Source: JAUWKC01 sp035529895 (GTDB lineage: Bacteria; Planctomycetota; Phycisphaerae; Sedimentisphaerales; Anaerobacaceae). From it: a stretch of DNA of 35,713 nt. Every line of letters starts with the position of its first letter. Position 1 is the stretch's first letter. A model generated the notes under the pieces. That model was not told where the DNA came from, searched no databases, and worked only from the letters and a program-made list of their open reading frames with translations. The stretch lies in contig DATKVV010000076.1 of assembly GCA_035529895.1 (NCBI GenBank), positions 1-35,713 on the forward strand, written 5' to 3'. Of this stretch, positions 7,263 through 14,852 are shown in pieces. Both the position numbers and the translations under genes were made by a program.

Positions 7263-9269
7263 TCAGGCATCACTGGCGTGACTGACGTACCGCCTGCGCA
7301 GCACGCTTCGACGTATGCTCAAGATAACTGCAATCACCAGAATCACCACCGGCGCCGCCCACGTGTTAAGGTTCTGCAGCATACCGCCCAACTGCTCGAT
7401 CTTCTCCCGCCTTTTCTTCTGCACCTGGCGCAACTCACGCTCGGTCTGCCGTATCTTGACCTCCAGCTCTCTCTGCTTGTCGAGGAATGACTGCGCAATT
7501 ATGGCTTCCTCACCTTTCCCTGCCGAGGATACCACTTGCTGCAGCTCCTTCTCCAAACGCGCCTTTTCCTCATTTATTTTCCCCACCTCCGCAGCGGTTT
7601 CCTGCTCTGCCTTCCTGACAATTTCATCAACTACAACAAACGGACGCTGAAAGTTGCCCCGCGACCTGATGCCTATCAAATCGCCCGAACCACTCAAATC
7701 ATCTATCGCGTTCAACAACAAATCGCTATTGTTGGCCACCGCCATCTTCATACCGAATACGGTCTCACGATACGCCACCATGTCGCTGATAAAATCCACG
7801 TCCGCAAAGACTATCACCGCGCAGTCCGCTGAAGCTTCCGCCAAACCCGTAAGCCGCTTCGCAGCTTTCTTCTCCTTGGCGGCTTCATCACCGCCCTCGC
7901 TTTCATTCTTGTCTTCGCCGGACCCTTCCTTGCCGGTCTCATCAGCCACCTCGATACCGTCCGGGAAGCTGGACTTAAAACGCCCTTTCAGCAGATAGCC
8001 CATAACCACCGGCTCGGAACCGTCCTTAAAATAACTCATCATCTTTTCCGGATTTATCCGAATCCAATCCCACGGTCCTTCTACTCTCCAGGTATTGCCA
8101 CTGGCGGTAGTCTGCAGGAGTGGGATAATCTCATTGCCCCCACCACTCTTGTCACCGTCCGCGGCCGTCGTCTTCTCCAACACCCCCGGAAACAGCAGCC
8201 GCACCTCATTCAGATTTGCGGTGATAACGCTATCGGCGTTCACACATTCACGAGGCAGGCTCAAATAACCAATGAGCTTCTGGAGCCGCTCATTCCGGTC
8301 CAGTTGCACATCCAGCGCCAGGAAGCGGTCCCCGGCAAACGTGTCCGCCGGCATTTCCACGCCCCAAGTCCGTAGAAGCTTGTTCAACTCCGAACCGGGC
8401 TCGCCCGTCTGTCTTCCCATCGGGTCCCTGACGTTATCCGCCAGGCAGCGCGGGTCCACACAAATAATCGCCCTGCCGCCTTTCAGGACAAACTGGTCGA
8501 TAGCAAAAAGCGTCTTTTCCGGCAGGTCTTTCGGGTGAATCACCAGCAGAATATCAACGTCCTTAATCTCTTCGACCTCGCGTTCCACCTTAGTAACCGA
8601 ATACTGCTGCTGAAGTTGCTGCACAATCGTCCACGGCGGCGACGGTGGCTGACCCTGCACCTGCCTCAGATACGCCATGTACCCCGATACGTCCTCACCC
8701 ATCACAGGCAGGCTGCTAAGAACCCCGATACGCCTCTTCTCCCGCGTGATGGCGGTGTCAATAAGGTGGCTGATGTCATATTCAATGAAATTCTGCCGGT
8801 CCGGCGAAAAGAAAGGAATGGTCTTGACCACGCCGAATTCCGTCTGAAGCACCAGGCCGAAGAAAAAACTCTCCTCGTCCGTTATCGGAAAGCGACGCAG
8901 CCCGTAACGCAGAGCTTCTTCTTCCTGGTCTGAATACGGACGAGGGTCAATCACTTCCAGGTTTATCATACCTCTGGATGCCCTGGCGTATTCTCGCAGC
9001 AGCGCTTCCACGAAATAATAGTAATTGTTGTAAAACCGAATCTGGTCGGGCGCCTTTCGTGCGGCCGTTCTCGTATAATAAAGTTTCAATTTAATGGGCT
9101 GGTTCAGTTTGCCGACTATTGCCCGGGTGCCCGCCGAAAGAGTATAAAGTTTCTGGTCGGTTATATCAGCCCTCAGAGCCCCCCCTACGTTCTGGCATAT
9201 ACTGACAGCGCAAAACACAATAATACCCACAAATATTACCGCTGTAATTGCTCGAAGTGTCCTGTTCAT
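7263..9269 (-). CDS. GldG-like auxiliary component of an ABC transporter
   Basis: 668 aa. One membrane helix lies near the N-terminus (about residues 8-28) and one near the C-terminus (about 638-656). Between them is the large extracytoplasmic region of the family 'ABC-type transport system involved in gliding motility, auxiliary component': D-I-T-D-Q-K-L-Y-T-L-S-A-G-T, then Y-T-R-T-A near residue 67, and a later Rossmann-like segment (V-D-I-L-L-V-I-H-P-K, G-G-R-A-I-I-C-V-D-P). Residues around 440-475 are acidic low-complexity, and about 565-635 are a Glu/Lys/Arg-rich coiled coil. Its ATG overlaps the permease stop by one base (TAATG), indicating coupled translation. Gliding itself is not implied: the system is common in non-gliding planctomycetes. 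Confidence 0.85.
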   Translation of the reverse strand: MNRTLRAITAVIFVGIIVFCAVSICQNVGGALRADITDQKLYTLSAGTRAIVGKLNQPIKLKLYYTRTAARKAPDQIRFYNNYYYFVEALLREYARASRGMINLEVIDPRPYSDQEEEALRYGLRRFPITDEESFFFGLVLQTEFGVVKTIPFFSPDRQNFIEYDISHLIDTAITREKRRIGVLSSLPVMGEDVSGYMAYLRQVQGQPPSPPWTIVQQLQQQYSVTKVEREVEEIKDVDILLVIHPKDLPEKTLFAIDQFVLKGGRAIICVDPRCLADNVRDPMGRQTGEPGSELNKLLRTWGVEMPADTFAGDRFLALDVQLDRNERLQKLIGYLSLPRECVNADSVITANLNEVRLLFPGVLEKTTAADGDKSGGGNEIIPLLQTTASGNTWRVEGPWDWIRINPEKMMSYFKDGSEPVVMGYLLKGRFKSSFPDGIEVADETGKEGSGEDKNESEGGDEAAKEKKAAKRLTGLAEASADCAVIVFADVDFISDMVAYRETVFGMKMAVANNSDLLLNAIDDLSGSGDLIGIRSRGNFQRPFVVVDEIVRKAEQETAAEVGKINEEKARLEKELQQVVSSAGKGEEAIIAQSFLDKQRELEVKIRQTERELRQVQKKRREKIEQLGGMLQNLNTWAAPVVILVIAVILSIRRSVLRRRYVSHASDA

Positions 9270-10000
9270 TAAGCGGCCTTCCTTTCATCCAGAATAATAG
9301 AACAGCCCGCCACCCAACCGATAATCAGCAGAACAAAGTACGACAAATCCTTAAACTCCAGCACCCCCCTCTGAATCGACTCAAAATGTGTTTGAAGACC
9401 CATGTTCTCAACCGCCTCCAGAATCCCCGCCGGCAGAAACGTTGACAGATAGTTCACCGTCGTGGGCATCCCGGCATAAACCAATACCGCACAGGCCACC
9501 ACCGCCAGAATAAAGCTGATTACCTGGCTCTTGGCCAACGCCGAAAAGAAGCAGCCTATCGCCAGAAAACTGCCCGCCATCAGAAAGCTGCCCAGATAAC
9601 CCGTTATGATTAGACCGATATCAGGATGACCCAGATAATATACCGTCAGAGGCATGGGAAACGTAAGCAACAAGGCGATTCCTATGAAGAACCACGCCGC
9701 CACAAACTTGCCCAAAACCGCCTGAGTAACCGTAATAGGCAAACTCATCAAAAGCTCTATCGACCCGCTCCGGCGCTCCTCCGACCACAAACGCATCGCC
9801 GTCGAGGGCACCATAAAGACAAACAGCAGCGGCAAATTCGAAAAGAACAGATACATGTCCGCCTGGCCTACCTCGAAAAACCCCCGCCTGAACGTCAGGT
9901 AACCCGAGAAAAACAAAAAGATAACCAAAAAGACGTACGCAACCGGCGTCGCAAAATAACCTTTCAGCTCCCTTTTGCACACGGCCCAGAAACCATTCAT
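9269..10000 (-). CDS. ABC-2 type permease, GldF-like
   Basis: 243 aa with about six membrane helices. The start F-W-A-V-C-K-R-E-L-K-G-Y-F-A-T-P-V-A-Y-V is typical of GldF/NosY-type ABC-2 permeases, followed by a cytoplasmic M-R-L-W-S-E-E-R-R-S-G-S-I-E-L-L-M-S-L-P-I segment, the usual coupling region that contacts the ATPase. Such permeases form the membrane channel with a separate ATPase; the substrate is unknown. ATG 10000 has AAGGAG about 8 bases upstream. It lies 68 bases after the ATPase gene, and its stop overlaps the start of the GldG-like gene. Confidence 0.9.
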   Translation of the reverse strand: MNGFWAVCKRELKGYFATPVAYVFLVIFLFFSGYLTFRRGFFEVGQADMYLFFSNLPLLFVFMVPSTAMRLWSEERRSGSIELLMSLPITVTQAVLGKFVAAWFFIGIALLLTFPMPLTVYYLGHPDIGLIITGYLGSFLMAGSFLAIGCFFSALAKSQVISFILAVVACAVLVYAGMPTTVNYLSTFLPAGILEAVENMGLQTHFESIQRGVLEFKDLSYFVLLIIGWVAGCSIILDERKAA

Positions 10001-10068
10001 TTATCAAACTCCTTAACTTGAAGCCGAATCTTCAAACCGATTCTTCTCGCCTCGGCCCTCAGTCTTTT

Positions 10069-10788
10069 CTAAGCGCTTTTACGTCTGGTAATTTTCCGGA
10101 AAACCTCGTCCAGACTTGTTTGATACTTCCGCTTAAGCTCCTCCGGCGTAGAGTCGACCAGTATTTTCCCTCTCTCAATTATGATGGTCCGATTGCAGAC
10201 CGCCTCAACTTCTTCCAGAATATGCGTCGATACGACGATACACTTGTCCTTGGCCATCCTGCTGATTAGCTGCCGCACCTCATGCTTTTGATTCGGGTCC
10301 AGACCGTCCGTAGGCTCGTCCAGTATCAGCACCGGCGGGTCGTGAATCAGCGCCTGTGCCAGACCCACGCGCCGCCGGTACCCCTTCGAAAGCGTTTCAA
10401 TCGTCTGATGATAAACCGATTCGATAGAGCACCGCGTCACAATCCGGGCCAAGGCGTCTTTCCTGCCCCTGCCGTAAATCCGCCGTGCGTCACAGACAAA
10501 ATTCAAAAATGAGCCGACCGTCATCTCGTTGTAGGCCGGCGCATTCTCCGCCAGATAGCCGAGCGACTGCCGCACCTTCAGCGGCTCCCGTAAAATATCA
10601 TGCCCGCACACGGTCGCCGTACCCCCATCCGGCGTCAGAAAGCACGCCAGCATCCTCATGGCCGTAGTTTTACCGGCTCCGTTGGGCCCCAGAAACCCCA
10701 GAACATCGCCCCGCTTAGCCTCAAATGATATCCCATCCACCGCTACTATAGAACCGAAGCTGCGCCGCAAGTCTTTAACACTAATCAT
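10069..10788 (-). CDS. ABC transporter ATPase, GldA/CcmA-like
   Basis: 239 aa from ATG 10788. GTG at 10797 and TTG at 10800 are in-frame alternatives; I prefer 10788 because family members start about ten residues before the S-F-G-S segment. Walker A is G-P-N-G-A-G-K-T (34-41). The signature is L-S-K-G-Y-R-R-R-V-G-L-A rather than LSGGQ, a variant usual in this subfamily. Walker B is V-L-I-L-D-E-P-T, and the switch His is in V-V-S-T-H-I-L. A full nucleotide-binding domain is therefore present. It should power the permease and GldG-like protein encoded next, as the first gene of that operon. Confidence 0.92.
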   Translation of the reverse strand: MISVKDLRRSFGSIVAVDGISFEAKRGDVLGFLGPNGAGKTTAMRMLACFLTPDGGTATVCGHDILREPLKVRQSLGYLAENAPAYNEMTVGSFLNFVCDARRIYGRGRKDALARIVTRCSIESVYHQTIETLSKGYRRRVGLAQALIHDPPVLILDEPTDGLDPNQKHEVRQLISRMAKDKCIVVSTHILEEVEAVCNRTIIIERGKILVDSTPEELKRKYQTSLDEVFRKITRRKSA

Positions 10789-10948
10789 ATCCCTCACCAA
10801 TCAAAAAATTTCCGTGCTTCCATCTCTGCCGCTACGACCTTCCCGACTCAGACCGCAATAACGGAAAATCGGCATTACCTTCGAAATTAACTATATACGC
10901 CTGTACTTTCATGATTGTTTCAAGAATTATTATAAATTTATCCTGCTC

Positions 10949-10979
10949 GCCCCGTTAGAAATACTATTTCTAACGGGGC
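10949..10979. repeat. GTTAGAAAT palindrome family A, copy 1 (perfect)
   Basis: A perfect inverted repeat: 15-base arms GCCCCGTTAGAAATA (10949-10963) and TATTTCTAACGGGGC (10965-10979) around one base. It lies between the ABC operon and the 3' end of the minus-strand gene ending at 11070. No T-run follows directly on either strand, so it is not a standard intrinsic terminator. Related copies occur at 11694-11748 and 12559-12624. Confidence 0.8.
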
Positions 10980-11004
10980 TCGTCAATACCTAATCAGCAA
11001 TCCG

Positions 11005-11034
11005 TTCTCCGTAGTATTACTACGAAGGATGAAT
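11005..11034. repeat. Intergenic repeat family B, copy 2
   Basis: A 30-base unit nearly identical to 5982-6011. It contains the perfect palindrome CGTAGTA-T-TACTACG at 11010-11024. A wider inverted repeat GTTCTCC (11004-11010) / GGAGAAC (11058-11064) encloses it, so the RNA could form a larger stem. It starts about 35 bases past the stop of the minus-strand gene ending at 11070, comparable to the 68 bases for copy 1. Confidence 0.7.
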
Positions 11035-11069
11035 CGGCGTTTAACATCAATCGGAATGGAGAACTGTGG

Positions 11070-11543
11070 TCAATTCGCAGCTATCTCGCTATGACCGTAT
11101 GACGTACTGAAATGCTTCATCTGAAGTTCATAGAGTCGACTGTTCTTCTCAATCAGTTCGGCTATCAAACCCATTTGATTGAGTACTATCTCAATCAGCT
11201 CAATGTTTATCAAAGTCAACTCCGGGCTGTACTGCGGCAGCGCGATAAGCACATAACCGCAATCGGTCCGCTCCGTAGCCAGTTGTGCGGCCACAATACT
11301 GCAGTCGTCCACTTGAGTGACGACCGGCTCGGCGCCGTCGTCGATTTTGGCGCGGAGCTCCGCCAAAAACGACTCGCTGAGGTTTAACCTGGTGAACCTT
11401 TCAGAGTCGCTCGACCAGATACGTCCGTCTCTGCCCAGGATTGCCATAACCGCCCCCCCGTCAGAAAGTATCTCGAACATGTGCCGCGCTATCTGCTCGC
11501 TTAGCGCACAGCTTGAAGAAAACACCGAATCGTACATACCCAT
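11070..11543 (-). CDS. Unknown protein, possible small sensory (GAF/PAS-like) domain
   Basis: 157 aa, soluble, with no signal peptide or membrane helix. ATG 11543 has AAGGAG about 8 bases upstream. I do not recognise a named family. Residues near 34-48 (A-V-M-A-I-L-G-R-D-G-R-I-W-S-S-D) resemble the first strands of a PAS or GAF-like fold, and the C-terminal half is a long amphipathic helix (roughly 108-143) ending in I-E-K-N-S-R-L-Y-E-L. This could be a small sensor or an adaptor protein. It lies downstream of the STAS/HATPase pair and the amidase lipoprotein on the same strand, separated by repeat-bearing gaps, so co-regulation is only possible, not shown. Confidence 0.65.
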   Translation of the reverse strand: MGMYDSVFSSSCALSEQIARHMFEILSDGGAVMAILGRDGRIWSSDSERFTRLNLSESFLAELRAKIDDGAEPVVTQVDDCSIVAAQLATERTDCGYVLIALPQYSPELTLINIELIEIVLNQMGLIAELIEKNSRLYELQMKHFSTSYGHSEIAAN

Positions 11544-11693
11544 TTAACCGGCTCCTTGCTACAGCCTGCAAAAACCTGTCCAGCAAAAACTTCGGTCTAA
11601 CCGCATACTGACTTTCTGCGCCCAGTAATTTTCGCCGCTCTTGCAGCAGGGAACTATTGTTGCTGAATTCAGACTTGGGTTTATAGGACGTGT

Positions 11694-11748
11694 CCCGTTA
11701 GAAATCGCATCTGGCCCCGCCCCGTCAGAAATCATATTTCTAACGGGC
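11694..11748. repeat. GTTAGAAAT palindrome family A, copies 2 and 3
   Basis: One CCCGTTAGAAAT half-unit sits at 11694-11705. A full hairpin unit follows, with CCCGTCAGAAAT (11721-11732) facing ATTTCTAACGGG (11736-11747) across three bases and one mismatched pair. The cluster begins 25 bases past the stop of the minus-strand amidase gene ending at 11773. A half-unit beside a complete unit suggests duplication or decay of a mobile palindrome. Confidence 0.7.
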
Positions 11749-11772
11749 TTCGCACGCGGATATCGTCAAAAA

Positions 11773-12438
11773 TCAATAGTTAAGCATCGATTTAAACTTG
11801 GCCATCGAAAAGTTCCTGCCGGGACAGTCGGTTACGCGGGCGCCTGGGGTGCTCCTATGGCCGTAAATACGGCTGCTCGGAATTCGATACCGGTCTTTGA
11901 GAAACTGAACTAATTTGACAAGAGACCACATCTGCCTCGGGGTAGGCACCGCGTTGTTGAAATTACCCACAAGACAAATCCCCACCGCCTCTTCGTTAGC
12001 CCAGTTCTTCGGCGTCTTGCAATGCGCCCCGGTCCGCTGCTGCCGCCACCGAAACGTAACTTCGACCTGCCCATCACCGCTGTCCGTCCCGTTGCCTATG
12101 ACAAAATCGTAGCCCACACCATCCCAATCGTTGACTTCCTTATGCGATTTGTCAAACACCGCTGCGCTGCCGCTTTCCGTTGCCGAATGATGAATTATTA
12201 TGGCCCTCCAACTCTTTTCCACCCCCGAAGGCGGCACCCACCCATCGGGAACATCTCTATCGGTGTTCCTCACAATCTTCGGCAGCGTCGGAGTCGGCGC
12301 CAGAACAGGCCTGTTTGAAGAACGGTCCGAAACAATCTGAGGCGCCCCCTCATCCTCATTGATACAACCGCTCAGAACAAACAAACAGAGTGCAAAAAAA
12401 CCTCTCGTAAACAGCCTTACCTTAGTTCCCTTATCCAT
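11773..12438 (-). CDS. N-acetylmuramoyl-L-alanine amidase (PGRP/amidase_2) lipoprotein
   Basis: 221 aa from ATG 12438. An upstream in-frame GTG (12519) would add 27 residues that spoil the signal peptide, so I reject it. The N-terminus is a lipoprotein signal with lipobox L-S-G-C at Cys25. The rest is a zinc amidase domain of the peptidoglycan-recognition type, with ligand His in I-I-I-H-H-S-A-T and His and Cys in G-H-R-S-T-P-G-A-R-V-T-D-C-P-G. Such enzymes cut the bond between MurNAc and the stem peptide, here probably on the periplasmic face of the outer membrane, in cell wall turnover. The upstream gene on this strand is the anti-sigma kinase-like protein. Confidence 0.88.
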   Translation of the reverse strand: MDKGTKVRLFTRGFFALCLFVLSGCINEDEGAPQIVSDRSSNRPVLAPTPTLPKIVRNTDRDVPDGWVPPSGVEKSWRAIIIHHSATESGSAAVFDKSHKEVNDWDGVGYDFVIGNGTDSGDGQVEVTFRWRQQRTGAHCKTPKNWANEEAVGICLVGNFNNAVPTPRQMWSLVKLVQFLKDRYRIPSSRIYGHRSTPGARVTDCPGRNFSMAKFKSMLNY

Positions 12439-12558
12439 TTTTCGCCCAACCAAGATTGCCCCGTCCCCTTCTCGGATTCCCCCCTCACCGTCTCGCAGAC
12501 TTTTTTCAAAATAAACCACTTCGGCGTTTAGTATTCACCCCGAAGTTTTTGCCTGCCG

Positions 12559-12624
12559 GCCCCGTTAGAAATATCCGGCAACAATTTTTGGCCGAACATT
12601 TGTCAAATGCAATTCCTAACGGCG
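12559..12624. repeat. GTTAGAAAT palindrome family A, copy 4 (split arms)
   Basis: The left arm GCCCCGTTAGAAAT begins at about 12559. A partly diverged right arm ATTCCTAACGGCG lies at 12612-12624, about 40 bases later. The right arm overlaps the last codons and the TAG stop (12616-12618) of the minus-strand HATPase gene. The unit therefore either inserted at the gene end and supplied its stop, or the sequence was selected there. Confidence 0.55.
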
Positions 12625-13047
12625 ATTGCGTCTTTCCTTATATCTGATCATATGCACGCCGTTGCCGCGGCCGTTGAACTTCACCACATCCATGTATGAG
12701 CGTATCAACAGCAAGCCCCTCCCCTCCGTCTTGAAAAGATTCTCACTGCATCGCGGGTCCGGTACGCTCTGCGGGTCAAACCCGTCGCCTTCGTCCGTCA
12801 TTGAAACCTCAATCTTATCCGGCGCAACCGAATAGTCAATCTTAATCGCCTTCTTTGCGTCCATTCTATTACCATGTGTGAGAGCATTGAGAAAAGCCTC
12901 CTGCAGGGCAAGATGAACAGCAAATACATCCTCCTCGCTGTAGTTATGGGCCTTTAGCTCAGGCAAAATCCGCTGGCATATCCCCTCAATGGCCGATGGC
13001 ACGCTTGTGATAACTATTGAACGACCGGCTGGCGTTTTCGATACCAT
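12616..13047 (-). CDS. Anti-sigma factor kinase (RsbW/SpoIIAB-like HATPase)
   Basis: 143 aa single HATPase_c domain. The N box is L-Q-E-A-F-L-N-A-L-T-H-G-N, the G1 box D-E-G-D-G-F-D-P, and the G2 region G-R-G-L-L-L-I-R-S-Y-M-D, as in Ser/Thr-type anti-sigma kinases. Such proteins hold a sigma factor or another target and release it when an unphosphorylated STAS partner binds. The likely partner, the STAS protein, is encoded 234 bases upstream on the same strand. No sigma factor or PP2C phosphatase lies in the window, so the target is unknown. The last codons and stop lie within a palindromic repeat arm. Confidence 0.88.
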   Translation of the reverse strand: MVSKTPAGRSIVITSVPSAIEGICQRILPELKAHNYSEEDVFAVHLALQEAFLNALTHGNRMDAKKAIKIDYSVAPDKIEVSMTDEGDGFDPQSVPDPRCSENLFKTEGRGLLLIRSYMDVVKFNGRGNGVHMIRYKERRNRR

Positions 13048-13281
13048 AGGCTTATATTCTCTCGAAATCTCCCTGCAACTAACCTAAAATCGGCCAAAAG
13101 CACTTTTTCAAACAGGCGTGGCTATCAAGACATGTCAAGGTCCAATTACGCATAACACGCAGATTATCCCCAAGTTTCTCGATCCTGCAAGACTTTTGTT
13201 CTCTCAATTTGTTGCCTAAGCCAACGCTATCGGCTCCTTCGCGTCCTTCCAACCGCCGAGGCAGACCCAAAACATCGTTAC

Positions 13282-13650
13282 TTAATCCGCGGCAGACAAT
13301 TCTCCAAGTGCACTTTCCACGTCGGGGTGAATATCGAAAATCTTCGTCAAACGCGTTATTTTGAAAATCTCGTGAAGCTTGGGGCTTATGCTGCAAAGCT
13401 TTAGCTGGCCGTCGTTCTCGTAGACCTTCTTGCTGACTCGTATCAAAAGTCCCAAAACCGCTGACGACAAAAAACGGACGTTGCGAAAGTCCAGGACCAG
13501 GTTTATACGCCGGGATTGGTCAATAACTGACATTATAGATTCCTGCAGGGCCCGAACATCCTCTTCTTCGAGGATTTTTTCTTCGGCTAAAGTAACCACT
13601 GTTGCCTTTTCGGCATACTCTACACTTATCTTCGGCCTAACCTGAGCCAT
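13282..13650 (-). CDS. STAS domain anti-anti-sigma factor (RsbV/SpoIIAA-like)
   Basis: 122 aa from ATG 13650, which has GGGAG about 9 bases upstream. A longer frame back to 13710 is excluded because the promoter at 13689-13717 lies inside it. The single STAS domain has V-L-D-F-R-N-V-R-F-L-S-S-A-V-L-G, where a Ser in L-S-S is at the position phosphorylated in SpoIIAA-type antagonists. Unphosphorylated, it would bind the HATPase anti-sigma protein encoded next and free that protein's target. The pair forms the core of a partner-switching module. Confidence 0.9.
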   Translation of the reverse strand: MAQVRPKISVEYAEKATVVTLAEEKILEEEDVRALQESIMSVIDQSRRINLVLDFRNVRFLSSAVLGLLIRVSKKVYENDGQLKLCSISPKLHEIFKITRLTKIFDIHPDVESALGELSAAD

Positions 13651-13688
13651 ATATACATCTCCCTGACAAAAACCCAAATTCGGCCGCA

Positions 13689-13717
13689 ATCCTATAGTAC
13701 AACCGCTCAAATGTCAA
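13689..13717 (-). promoter_or_regulatory. Sigma-70 type promoter of the STAS gene
   Basis: On the minus strand: perfect -35 TTGACA (13712-13717), 17-base spacer, -10 TAGGAT (13689-13694; 4 of 6 to TATAAT). Transcription would begin near 13682, about 30 bases before ATG 13650. Confidence 0.75.
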
Positions 13718-14138
13718 GTTTTTTACACACCAAAAAGAAATTTTAAAAAATTTTGCTATTTTTCAAAAAAACTTCTTGCATTAATGGATTTTTCGATAAA
13801 TATTTGTTGCTTGTGAGTTTTATGCTTTTTGAAAAGCAAAAATCTTGCAAATTAACATAAACTGGGGATAATATTTTGGGTGCTCCTTGCAGATTGAACC
13901 TTGACATCTCCTAATGCCCGCACCCCGAGTACAAAAAAATTATGCCGGTGGGTATTGTTTCCCGGCTTGTTTTATGCCAAAGTAAGCTGGCAATTGTGAT
14001 TTTGGTCTAAGAGACCCTTGAAAAAAGTTCCAAGTTAAGTATTATTTCTGCTCGTTTTTGGGTTGTCCGGTAACTCGGTATTGTGTGTAAGAGTACTTTT
14101 TTAATAACTGTTGCCTTATTTTTGAAAAGGAGGCTAAA
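13718..14138. other. AT-rich intergenic region with small hairpins
   Basis: About 420 bases between divergent genes, much richer in A and T than the flanks, with no convincing gene. It holds the Rrf2 promoter (14018-14045) and two short dyads. One is GCCGG/CCGGC at 13944-13966, bordered by an A-run on one side and TTGTTTT on the other, terminator-like in both directions. The other is GGTCT-AAG-AGACC at 14004-14016, just before the Rrf2 -35. A minus-strand frame at 13741-13905 is too AT-biased to accept. Confidence 0.5.
14018..14045 (+). promoter_or_regulatory. Candidate promoter for the Rrf2-MazG pair
   Basis: -35 TTGAAA (14018-14023), 16-base spacer, -10 TATTAT (14040-14045). The start would be near 14052 with an 87-base leader. 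The spacer contains CTTG...CAAG symmetry and a GGTCT/AGACC dyad lies just upstream. Either could be an Rrf2 autoregulatory site, but no known operator is recognised. Confidence 0.55.
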
Positions 14139-14537
14139 ATGAAAATCAGTAGATCAACAGGTTACGCGCTGCTGGCGGCAGGCTATATCGCCCAGCATCA
14201 GAAGGAAGGGATTATTTTGTCTCAGGACATTGCCAAGAAATATAATATCCCCTTGGAATACCTGCTAAAGATTCTCCAGCAGTTGGTCAAGGCAAACCTG
14301 CTCCGGAGCAAAAGAGGACCGCGCGGCGGCTTCTCTCTCGCAAGACCCCTGAAAAAAATCACTTTGTTGAATGTTATTGAAGCCGTCGATGGGCCCATGA
14401 TCAGCCAGTTAAACCTGGCAGAGCACGCAAAAGGCGAAAGATTCAGCGCCAAGGTCGAGCAAATCTACGAAAAAGCGATTGCCCAGGCCAGGAACGTCTT
14501 CGAAAAGGCAAAGCTCGGGGATTTGTTGAACGGCTGA
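14139..14537 (+). CDS. Rrf2-family transcriptional regulator without cysteines
   Basis: 132 aa with ribosome site AAAAGGAGG about 6 bases before ATG. It has an N-terminal winged helix with the Rrf2 pattern M-K-I-S-R-S-T-G-Y-A-L, then I-P-x-E-Y-L-L-K-I-L-Q-Q-L and S-K-R-G-P-R-G-G-F-S-L-A-R, the DNA-binding wing. Most studied members (IscR, NsrR, RsrR) carry three cysteines for an iron-sulfur cluster; this one has no cysteine at all, so cluster sensing is ruled out unless ligands are unusual. The C-terminal helix would serve as the dimer arm. It probably regulates itself and the MazG-like gene 16 bases downstream. Confidence 0.9.
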   Translation: MKISRSTGYALLAAGYIAQHQKEGIILSQDIAKKYNIPLEYLLKILQQLVKANLLRSKRGPRGGFSLARPLKKITLLNVIEAVDGPMISQLNLAEHAKGERFSAKVEQIYEKAIAQARNVFEKAKLGDLLNG

Positions 14538-14553
14538 CCTGCGCAAAAAAAGC

Positions 14554-14820
14554 ATGCATATTAGCCAGTTTCAACAGTTAATTGCGCAGAAATACGAAGA
14601 ACGCGACAGGAAACGGGGAATCCCTGCCACTTTTATGTGGTTTATCGAAGAGGTCGGGGAGCTCGCCACTGCTCTGGCCGGTAAGGATGAGAAAAACAGG
14701 ACAGAGGAGTTTGCTGATGTATTTGCGTGGCTTTGTACGCTTGCAAATATAAGCAGCGTCGACCTGGAAAAGGCCTGCGTCGACAAATACACCGGCAACA
14801 GCACCAAAGGCGTCAAATAG
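14554..14820 (+). CDS. MazG-like nucleotide pyrophosphohydrolase
   Basis: 88 aa single domain. The metal-binding residues of the all-alpha NTP pyrophosphatase fold are visible: E-E-V-G-E-L (E-E-x-x-E) and, after the second helix, E-E-F-A-D-V (E-x-x-D). Enzymes of this type hydrolyse nucleoside triphosphates to monophosphate and pyrophosphate, clearing damaged or non-canonical nucleotides. The substrate cannot be predicted from sequence. It has no clear ribosome site and follows Rrf2 closely, so translation may depend on the upstream gene. It converges with the SNF transporter gene. Confidence 0.85.
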   Translation: MHISQFQQLIAQKYEERDRKRGIPATFMWFIEEVGELATALAGKDEKNRTEEFADVFAWLCTLANISSVDLEKACVDKYTGNSTKGVK

Positions 14821-14852
14821 CTTCTGCGATTCCTCGCTTCCTGTCGTTGCGG

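Noticed and set aside
13651..13710. Upstream extension of the STAS gene
   Set aside because: It contains the promoter -10 and the putative transcription start; the ATG at 13650 has its own ribosome site.
13741..13905. Minus-strand AT-rich frame of about 54 codons starting after AGGAG
   Set aside because: The ribosome site abuts the ATG, composition is that of AT-rich spacer, and no motif is seen.
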